A DNA stretch of 64,000 nucleotides from Vibrio sp. JPW-9-11-11 (GTDB taxonomy: Bacteria; Pseudomonadota; Gammaproteobacteria; Enterobacterales; Vibrionaceae), in the NCBI RefSeq assembly GCF_013369335.1, contig NZ_SZQJ01000004.1:667236-731235 (forward strand), in the 5' to 3' direction. Within the stretch, counting starts at the first letter, position 1, and each line of letters begins with the position of its first letter. Made by a program: the position numbers and the translations under genes. The notes beneath the pieces are model-generated. The model was not told the origin of the DNA. It saw nothing but the letters and a program-made list of their open reading frames with translations, and searched no databases. Positions 46,152 through 52,708 of the stretch are shown piece by piece.

Positions 46152-48683
46152 CTACTGAGGCTGCGCAGCAAAAATAGAGTCAAGCATAGCGCTAAGTGCA
46201 TCTTTGGTGGTGGGTTTGGTTAAGCGACCGTCCATCAGTTCACTCATTCTCTGAATGTCTTTAATGCCCGACTCACCAGAGAGAGCAACGATAGGAATGG
46301 TCGGATAGTGCTGTTTAATGATACTTGCCGCTTCGAACCCATCCATCACCGGCATTTGAATGTCCATAAAGACCAAGTCAATCGGGTTGTTTTGGATGAT
46401 TTCAATGGCCACTTTGCCATTATTTGCCAACACAACGCCATAGCCCAACTGCTCTAGGTAGAGCTTGACCAAGGCGCGTTGAATTTCTTTATCATCGACA
46501 ACGAGAATCATAGGTACCGAAGCGCGATTTGGGTTTGGCTCTGGTGCTGATGCCTTGGTTGGTACCTCGGTAGTCTGCAGCTTAGTGCCGACATCTGTAG
46601 TCGGGTTAATGGTGACTACTTGCTCTAAGGTCATGTTCGTGGCAGGGAAGGAGAGCGTAAACTCAGTGTAGCAGTTCGGCTCGGACTCACAGCTAATGGT
46701 GCCACCAAAGGCGTTCATCACGCGTTGACAATACCCTAAGCCAAGTCCGCTCCCCCCACTCTTGTTATGGCTGAAAAAGTCATCAAATACACGGTTAATC
46801 AGGTTGGGCGGAATACCCGGACCGCTGTCTCGAACAATCAGGTAGTTTTCATAACGCCCTTTTTGAGTGCGAATTTCGATGCGGCTATTTGGGTATGAAT
46901 CAAAATAATAGATGGCGTTGCGCAGCAAATTAAACAGCACAAAGCTGAAGAGTGTGTCGTTGATCGCGACGACAAAATCCTCGTCGAGTTGTAGAGAGAC
47001 TCTCTGACGGTGGTTGGCTTGTTCAAACCCATATTGCTCGACAGTCGCTCGAATCACAGGTGTGATGGCTGTAGGTTCTGCCGGCTCGAGTGCGAGTGAG
47101 GCGTCGTTAACTTCGCGGAGAATGATGTCAATCAGCTGTTTGCCACGCTCGACGGCTTGTTTCCCTTTTTCTACATGGTCGGCCAATGCTGCATGGCGTC
47201 CTTGAGGTTCGATCAACTGGTTAATGTACTCAAATTCAAGTTGCGCTTGTGCCAAAGGGTTGCGCATTTCATGAGCGATAGAGTTGGCTAACGCTTGAGA
47301 TTGTTTGATCTTCAAACCCGCATTGATATATCCCTGAGCTTTTTTTACAACGAGCTGTAAGGCTTTGATTTCTTCACCAAAAAATAGGCGTCCGTTATGC
47401 TTTCGATGGGCGATCAACAGGTGAGAGACATTATTGGAGCGGTCAAAAATAGGCAGCACCATGGCGACATTATCGTTGTCCATTTTTTGGTAGAGTTTGC
47501 GCAGCGAGAGAATTTCTTTGCGATTTTGAATTTGCGGCAGGCTTTCCTCAATTTCTTCGAGCACTAACACGCTGGTACGGTTTTTCAGGTGTTTAGTGTA
47601 CAAAGGCTCGTCTTGCACATTGGAAATCAGCTGAATCGCATCTTGGTCAACATTTAATATATTGGCGACCTTGCGGAGTGGTTCGTCAATCGAGCTTTGA
47701 AAGTCTTCAGCAAGTCGATAGATTTTTTGCTGTGGAGGCAAGCTTTCGCCGAATACCAGCCGACTCGCCACTTGCTCGCTGTAGCGGTTCAATCCACGCC
47801 AAAACAGACCTGTACATATGGTGGTGACCAGGGTGGTAAACAGCAGTTGTTCGGTCTCTGTTACCGTCAATACGACAAAGATTGGTAGAGCAATCACAAG
47901 CACCGACAGTGTCGTGCTCAACAGACGGAACACGATGTGGCGATTACTGTAAAAGCGTGAGGTCACCAAGGCGTACCCCATTAGCATCATTTCCGAGATT
48001 GAGAGTGCGGGGGGCAGCCAAGCGAGAGAGAAGTCGTCGTAAATCATAGGAATAACGACATGGATCAACAATGTTGACACCATAAATATGCTCATCCCAA
48101 ACAACATATAGAGTGACTTAATATGCTGAAGAGGTTTTGCGCTGCGCGAGTATTGGGCGACACACTCGAATGAGAGCAAAATTAGGCACAGGACAATGGC
48201 GAAGAAGTAGGTTGTTGAACCGCCAAACTGAAGCGCGAACACGCCAGCCTTTTCAATATTGATGCTGTTGATCATCTCGTAATTGAAAAGATTCGCCAAA
48301 ACTACGGCTAGTGAAACGAGCGCGAGTACGCCAAGTTTCAACTTGGTAGAACGTCGTTTCCCTTTGGCGAGCATCAAGCAAACAATATAGGCATTGGCGA
48401 ACGCGGAGTAGGAGAACAGGTTGGCAACGATGGCGGCGAAGATCGCGGCATCATTTCCCCAAGTGACTAGCAAAGGAGAAAAGAAGTAGGCGTTGCTCAA
48501 CACCCAGCCGAGTATCGACATACAGTAGAGTAAGTAGGGCGCTTTAATATGCTTAAGGCGCGATCTCGGGCTGCGCTTTATCGACTTAATGAAGTAGAGG
48601 TTCCATTGCAAGACGACAAATGAAACCAGCATTAAGAGGACAAAGACGGGGTGCAGATCAACGCTCGTCAGTGAATCAAGCAT
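46152..48683 (-). CDS. luxN: LuxN-type hybrid sensor kinase for an acyl-homoserine lactone
   Basis: This 843-residue membrane hybrid kinase aligns over its full length with V. harveyi LuxN (849). About nine transmembrane helices (residues 10-290) form the sensor. The ligand-pocket region FSLAWLPPALSISEM has Trp222, Pro224 and Ser230, and Phe153/Phe160 are present. The H-box is SIAHEMRNPLAQ (His471), the ATPase motifs are NLLRNA, DSGPGIP and GGSGLGLG, and the C-terminal receiver has MILVVDDKE and the phosphoacceptor Asp774 in VFMDIQMP. In V. harveyi it feeds phosphate through LuxU to LuxO. It overlaps luxM by eight bases. Confidence 0.93.
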   Translation of the reverse strand: MLDSLTSVDLHPVFVLLMLVSFVVLQWNLYFIKSIKRSPRSRLKHIKAPYLLYCMSILGWVLSNAYFFSPLLVTWGNDAAIFAAIVANLFSYSAFANAYIVCLMLAKGKRRSTKLKLGVLALVSLAVVLANLFNYEMINSINIEKAGVFALQFGGSTTYFFAIVLCLILLSFECVAQYSRSAKPLQHIKSLYMLFGMSIFMVSTLLIHVVIPMIYDDFSLAWLPPALSISEMMLMGYALVTSRFYSNRHIVFRLLSTTLSVLVIALPIFVVLTVTETEQLLFTTLVTTICTGLFWRGLNRYSEQVASRLVFGESLPPQQKIYRLAEDFQSSIDEPLRKVANILNVDQDAIQLISNVQDEPLYTKHLKNRTSVLVLEEIEESLPQIQNRKEILSLRKLYQKMDNDNVAMVLPIFDRSNNVSHLLIAHRKHNGRLFFGEEIKALQLVVKKAQGYINAGLKIKQSQALANSIAHEMRNPLAQAQLEFEYINQLIEPQGRHAALADHVEKGKQAVERGKQLIDIILREVNDASLALEPAEPTAITPVIRATVEQYGFEQANHRQRVSLQLDEDFVVAINDTLFSFVLFNLLRNAIYYFDSYPNSRIEIRTQKGRYENYLIVRDSGPGIPPNLINRVFDDFFSHNKSGGSGLGLGYCQRVMNAFGGTISCESEPNCYTEFTLSFPATNMTLEQVVTINPTTDVGTKLQTTEVPTKASAPEPNPNRASVPMILVVDDKEIQRALVKLYLEQLGYGVVLANNGKVAIEIIQNNPIDLVFMDIQMPVMDGFEAASIIKQHYPTIPIVALSGESGIKDIQRMSELMDGRLTKPTTKDALSAMLDSIFAAQPQ

Positions 48684-49884
48684 CGTTTACCTCTAGGCTG
48701 CGTTGTGTTGTTCTAACCATCTTCTGATATTGCTTAAAATCGATAGAGGCATACTGCTGGTGAAAGGACTCGACCAACCAAATACCTCGATAAGTCGGGT
48801 AGCCTAAATGGTCGATGCAGTATCGTCCAGTGTTGATGTATGCGCTATCGCTTAGTTGAGCATAAAAATTGAGCAGCCATGGGTTCTCAATAATGGTATA
48901 AGCGCACTGATATCCCGCTCGATGAAGCGCCTGAGCCATCTCTTTTTGCGCAAGATACAGTAAATAAAGACGTTGTCGCGCGCTTCCAGCGGTTGTTAAG
49001 CGAAGTATTTCACAAAGTTTTGCGTTTGAATCTACTTTTTCACGACATTGATGGTCGAAGTTGGCCAAACAACCATTATTTGGGACTAAGTTAACAAAAG
49101 CGCCCGTTTGATTGAGCAAGTGTAGGCTTCGGTCGTTGAGCAAAGGCTGCCATTGCTTGTGCTGGAAAAAAGGGCTGAAGCTTAACCAACGTTGGCGCTG
49201 CGTCCAGTCGGTAATCATTGCACTCGATGCTAAGCTGGGCGGGGTGTCTGGATGAGGTTGATGGAGTAATACAAAATGGCAGCCTTGAGATGAATGGTGC
49301 AGTAGCGGCAACAGTTCATACCATGACTGCTCGATCACAAATAGTTTGAGGTTCGCAAGACATATCGCATCAGACATCGAGTAGAGGCCTTCGCTATGGG
49401 GAGAGGTGACCAATAGATCACTGTGGGCGACATCCTCAATTAATGCCCCTCGGTAGTGACTGTCGATATAGCTTAGGCCGGGGGCGAGTTGAGTGGTGTA
49501 AGTTTTATGGCGCTGGATCTGGGTGACCTCGACCCAAGCCCACATTTTACCCAAAGACTGAAAATGCTTGAGCGCCACTTTTTCTAGCGCCAAATTGAGC
49601 TCACGTGTGGCAGCAGTCGTTGCGGTTGCGCCGTCACCCACCATTTGTAAATACTCTGGTGAGTGTAGGATCGTACTCAGACTGGAGTGGGTAAATTGAG
49701 GGTATCGGTCAAGCATCATTTGCTTGCGCTTGTTAATTAAACTCGTGAACCTATTTTGATAAGAGACAAAGCAAGAAGAGTGGGTGAGTTGCTCATAAAG
49801 CTCTGCCTGAGCGGTATCGTCGAGCACCTCGAGTTGCAAACAAGTCGAGAGTGTGGTGAGTAAAGTCATAGAATTAGCCAACAT
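48676..49884 (-). CDS. luxM: LuxM/AinS-family acyl-homoserine-lactone synthase
   Basis: This 402-residue protein is similar in size and C-terminal features to LuxM (HAI-1, 3-hydroxybutanoyl-HSL in V. harveyi), AinS and VanM, a synthase class unrelated to LuxI. Recognisable segments are LYLAQKEMAQALHRAGYQCAY and IIENPWLLNFYAQL, then YPTYRGIWLVESFHQQY near the end. Its position directly upstream of, and overlapping, a LuxN homologue is the strongest support. The acyl chain made cannot be predicted from sequence. The start is uncertain: Met at 49884 or 49869, neither with a clear ribosome site. Confidence 0.88.
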   Translation of the reverse strand: MLANSMTLLTTLSTCLQLEVLDDTAQAELYEQLTHSSCFVSYQNRFTSLINKRKQMMLDRYPQFTHSSLSTILHSPEYLQMVGDGATATTAATRELNLALEKVALKHFQSLGKMWAWVEVTQIQRHKTYTTQLAPGLSYIDSHYRGALIEDVAHSDLLVTSPHSEGLYSMSDAICLANLKLFVIEQSWYELLPLLHHSSQGCHFVLLHQPHPDTPPSLASSAMITDWTQRQRWLSFSPFFQHKQWQPLLNDRSLHLLNQTGAFVNLVPNNGCLANFDHQCREKVDSNAKLCEILRLTTAGSARQRLYLLYLAQKEMAQALHRAGYQCAYTIIENPWLLNFYAQLSDSAYINTGRYCIDHLGYPTYRGIWLVESFHQQYASIDFKQYQKMVRTTQRSLEVNDA

Positions 49885-49945
49885 ATTGTTATTAAGTTTT
49901 CAGCGTATTGTTAACGCCAAATTATTGTTTTTTATACATTGCCGA

Positions 49946-49967
49946 TTATTGATAGATGCATGTTGAT
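49946..49967. promoter_or_regulatory. possible LuxR/HapR-family half-site upstream of luxM
   Basis: TTATTGATA at 49946-49954 equals the left half of the Vibrio LuxR/SmcR consensus TTATTGATAAATTTATCAAT; the right half is poorly conserved. It lies about 62-83 bp before the luxM start. It is a weak candidate for feedback of the quorum master regulator on luxMN. Confidence 0.3.
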
Positions 49968-50027
49968 ATGCAACATTAGAGGTAAGAATGTTCTGGTCAG
50001 ATCTCAGTATCGGTCGCGAGTGGAGAG

Positions 50028-50068
50028 CGGTTGTTTCCGACAGCTGGCGGTGATCGCCGTGGGAACCG
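50028..50068. other. nested inverted repeats (possible structured RNA or protein site)
   Basis: The outer arms gtttcc (50033-50038) and gggaac (50061-50066) pair with one G-U, around an inner ggcg/cgcc hairpin (50046-50058). A competing pairing of cggtt (50028-50032) with aaccg (50064-50068) is possible. No T run follows, so it is not a normal terminator. Confidence 0.4.
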
Positions 50069-50400
50069 AGAAATAATAGTCGAATGGTTTAATATCAAAG
50101 GTTTGTTTGGTTTTACAGTCCCAATTCAGATACTTTATCTGACTATATTGTTAGTAGTGAGCTAAAATGCTGATGTTTAACAGTATTTTCTATCCCGGCA
50201 GGGCGAAAATGCTGTGGTTGAAATAGTCTATGTTGTTGTATTTACAGATTAAAACGTTTCAAGCAATAAAAAAGTTGGCGAAAATCATAAGCTTGTCATA
50301 CACTTTCTAGGGTAAAGCCGATATGTTGTTGATTGGCTTAGCGAAAGTTAGGGTGCTGCCTAGTGGTGGCAATGTTTAACACAGCTTTGAGGAAAGTTTT

Positions 50401-50697
50401 ATGGCGCTCACAAAGGCCGATTTGGCTGAGAACCTGTTTGAAAAGCTTGGATACAGTAAACGGGATGCCAAGGAAACGGTTGAGGCGTTTTTCGAAGAGA
50501 TTCGTAAGGCACTTGAAAGTGGCGAACAGGTAAAACTGTCTGGGTTCGGTAATTTTGATCTTCGCGATAAAAATGAACGTCCAGGCCGAAACCCGAAGAC
50601 CGGTGAAGACATTCCAATCAGTGCTCGCCGCGTTGTGACCTTTCGCCCAGGTCAAAAACTGAAAGCTCGCGTAGAGAACATTAAGATTGATGATTAA
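50401..50697 (+). CDS. ihfA: integration host factor alpha subunit IhfA
   Basis: IhfA forms the IhfA-IhfB heterodimer that bends DNA at specific sites and assists sigma-54 promoters, recombination and replication. The 98-residue protein has the family core [45 protein letters not shown] and the N terminus [17 protein letters not shown]. The alpha assignment follows this N terminus and the acidic C-terminal end KIDD. GAGGA lies nine bases upstream. Here ihfA is not directly preceded by pheT, unlike in E. coli. A strong terminator follows. Confidence 0.95.
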   Translation: MALTKADLAENLFEKLGYSKRDAKETVEAFFEEIRKALESGEQVKLSGFGNFDLRDKNERPGRNPKTGEDIPISARRVVTFRPGQKLKARVENIKIDD

Positions 50698-50771
50698 CGC
50701 GTAGCGTTTAAGTACACCAAACGCGACAGGTTTATTCGTTCAACTATCGGCTGTAAACCTGCCAGATATAT

Positions 50772-50800
50772 AAACGCCCCAGCGAATGCTGGGGCGTTTT
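50772..50800. terminator. bidirectional terminator between ihfA and the DNA-mimic gene
   Basis: The stem aaacgccccagc / gctggggcgttt with loop gaat is symmetric and can serve both convergent genes. Confidence 0.92.
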
Positions 50801-50824
50801 AGTTTGTGAGTCTGGCTTTGCTGG

Positions 50825-51145
50825 TTAGTCGCGCTTCCACAAGGCGTGACAGAACTTATGCTCAGGATCTCGGCTAATTAACAGGCGAGCAAAGACATCA
50901 TCGAGTACATCGTCTTGCTCATTGACCAAACCGACTCGTACTTCCGCGTATGTCTCTTTGTCGACGTCAAACCCAACATGAGCCGCCCAGTCATCACCTG
51001 TTTCAACCAATTCGGCTGCACCACGTTCATCAAACTGAGCGGTAAATAGGATGACATCTGCTGGCTCTAGGTTGTCTGGAGCCATCTCAAGAAAAATATC
51101 ATAGGCCGTATCGATTGCTTCGTCGTAAGAGATCAGTTCGGCCAT
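50825..51145 (-). CDS. putative double-stranded DNA mimic protein (HI1450/YciU family, DUF440)
   Basis: This very acidic 106-residue protein has the HI1450/YciU (DUF440) sequence: LISYDEAIDTAYDIFLEMA, PADVILFTAQFDERGAAELV, DDWAAHVGFDVDKE and EHKFCHALWKRD. The family's negatively charged surface is thought to mimic DNA and to bind basic proteins such as HU in Haemophilus. Proximity to ihfA, a relative of HU, is suggestive but may be chance. The gene starts two bases after the efpL stop, so they are likely one operon. Confidence 0.9.
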   Translation of the reverse strand: MAELISYDEAIDTAYDIFLEMAPDNLEPADVILFTAQFDERGAAELVETGDDWAAHVGFDVDKETYAEVRVGLVNEQDDVLDDVFARLLISRDPEHKFCHALWKRD

Positions 51146-51147
51146 AA

Positions 51148-51714
51148 TTACGCTCGACTCATGTATTTGCGCTCAGTGGTGTTGATGACAACACGGTCGC
51201 CTGTGGCAATGTATTCTGGCACTTGGATTGTTAACCCGGTTGCAAAGCGAGCTGGCTTGGTGCGAGCAGAAGCGGAGGCCCCTTTAATCGAAGGGTCAGT
51301 CTCTTCGATAACAAGCTCAACAGATGCAGGCAGTTCAAGAGCGACAGCGTTACCATTCACTAAGATAACGTGTAGACCTTGGATCTCTTCATTGATGAAC
51401 ATCAGTTCATCTTGGATTTCATCTTGTTTGAAGGTGTATTGAGTAAAGTCTTCATTATCCATAAAGATGTATTCATCACCGTCAACGTATGAAAAAGAAG
51501 AAGCGCGCTTGAACATATCTACAGTTTCTAGCACATCGTCGGACTTAAAGCGCTCATCAACACGTGCGCCCGTGGTTAGGTCACTGCAGCGAAGTTTGTA
51601 AATCTTAGCGCCACCACGGCCACCAGGAGTTGTCACTTCGATATCTTTGATCAGTAGCGTTTTGCCGTTCGATTCAATCGCAAAACCTTTTTTCAGTTCA
51701 CTCGCCTTTGGCAT
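51148..51714 (-). CDS. efpL: elongation factor P-like protein EfpL (YeiP)
   Basis: EfpL (YeiP) is an EF-P paralogue that relieves ribosome stalling at difficult peptide bonds. It has the three-domain 188-residue layout, with KGASASARTKPARFATGLTIQVPEY as the domain III signature split across motifs. The tip loop of domain I reads TTPGGRGGAKIYK and places Arg33 at the position where EF-P has its modified Lys/Arg, as in E. coli YeiP. The start at 51714 has AAGGAA eight bases upstream, and gives MPKASELKKG; the longer ORF from 51765 is rejected. Confidence 0.93.
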   Translation of the reverse strand: MPKASELKKGFAIESNGKTLLIKDIEVTTPGGRGGAKIYKLRCSDLTTGARVDERFKSDDVLETVDMFKRASSFSYVDGDEYIFMDNEDFTQYTFKQDEIQDELMFINEEIQGLHVILVNGNAVALELPASVELVIEETDPSIKGASASARTKPARFATGLTIQVPEYIATGDRVVINTTERKYMSRA

Positions 51715-51847
51715 GAACAATTTCCTTCGTATGTGAGTTAGTCGCCATAGTATATATCGAGACAATAGCGGAAGGAATATCTTGATTGATCAATCACGCT
51801 GAGCGAACATAAGCCTATTCAGACCTGATTAATTTGTTAACAATCAA

Positions 51848-52615
51848 ATGCATCTATCCACAATCGACCCCAATGAAGCGTTTCAGCCTCAGTACCAGCC
51901 AGCGATCGATGCTCTGGTGAGTTTTGTAAAAACCGGGCTGGGGGAGAACCTGCATAGTGTCTATTTATATGGCAGTGTTGCGCGTAAAACCGCTAAGCCG
52001 AATCACTCTAATCTTGATGTTATCGTGGTAACGCAACACCCTTTTGGCGACATCAAAACCACCCTGTTTAACTCTATTCGTTGGCGTTTTCAAAAAGCTT
52101 ACCCCTTTATTACAGAAATCAATTTTAAAACCGCATTGGTGAGTGAAGTCGCCAGCCTCGATAGCATTTTTTCATGGGGATTTCAGTTACGCCATTGCTC
52201 GGTATGCATTTATGGTGATGATTTGTCGGAGTGCTTTGGCGACTACGAACCCAGCTGGGAAATTGCAAAGTATTGGAACATGGATGTGGAAGACTGGGTA
52301 GCGGTCTATCGCAACCGCATCGCACGTGCCGATAAAGAACCGGATCAAATCCGAGCTCAGAAAATTATCGCAAAAAAATTGCTAAGAGCGAGTTACTCAC
52401 TGGTGATGCACAAAGATAAGCGTTGGTATGATGATCCGATAGAGTGTGGCCGGGCATTTTTGCGCTACCATCCAGAAAAGCAAGTTGAGATTGAACGTTT
52501 GGGTATACTGCTCAGCGGGCGACTTATTGCCAAGCGGTCGGTGATCGGTATTTTGGATGGGTTTGGCGAATGGTTGGTAAAACAATACAAGAAGACCGAG
52601 TTCAAGATAGGCTAA
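51848..52615 (+). CDS. nucleotidyltransferase-fold protein with altered catalytic motif
   Basis: The N-terminal region has the pol-beta nucleotidyltransferase pattern SVYLYGSVARKTAKPNHS followed by NLDVIVVT: Gly42-Ser43 and Asp57 are present, but the first metal-binding Asp of the usual (S/D)DxD is Asn55. The remaining 190 residues are mostly helical and include a conserved-looking RIARADKEPDQIRAQKI segment, without a known domain to me. Activity as an aminoglycoside- or protein-modifying nucleotidyltransferase is therefore uncertain. No ribosome site is evident before the ATG at 51848, so the start may be wrong. Confidence 0.75.
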   Translation: MHLSTIDPNEAFQPQYQPAIDALVSFVKTGLGENLHSVYLYGSVARKTAKPNHSNLDVIVVTQHPFGDIKTTLFNSIRWRFQKAYPFITEINFKTALVSEVASLDSIFSWGFQLRHCSVCIYGDDLSECFGDYEPSWEIAKYWNMDVEDWVAVYRNRIARADKEPDQIRAQKIIAKKLLRASYSLVMHKDKRWYDDPIECGRAFLRYHPEKQVEIERLGILLSGRLIAKRSVIGILDGFGEWLVKQYKKTEFKIG

Positions 52616-52708
52616 CAGATTACCCAACGCTTTATTTTTTGTTATTTAATTATAGAAAACTCACCTATCTGCTAACTTTAAAGAAGGTCCCAAGGAGTTA
52701 GCCGTTCA

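Larger units (their letters stand above)
49885..50400. other. 516-bp divergent regulatory region between luxM and ihfA
   Basis: No credible ORF is present. It should hold the promoters of luxM (minus) and ihfA (plus). Two things stand out and are annotated separately: a LuxR/HapR-type half-site next to luxM, and a compact GC-richer block at 50028-50068 that can fold into nested hairpins in otherwise AT-rich DNA. Confidence 0.55.

Noticed and set aside
46152..49884. A CqsS/CqsA (CAI-1) system instead of LuxN/LuxM
   Set aside because: The upstream gene is not a PLP aminotransferase like CqsA: it lacks the Lys motif of that family. The sensor has about nine membrane helices, an 843-residue length and a LuxN-type pocket sequence, which fit LuxN and not the six-helix CqsS.
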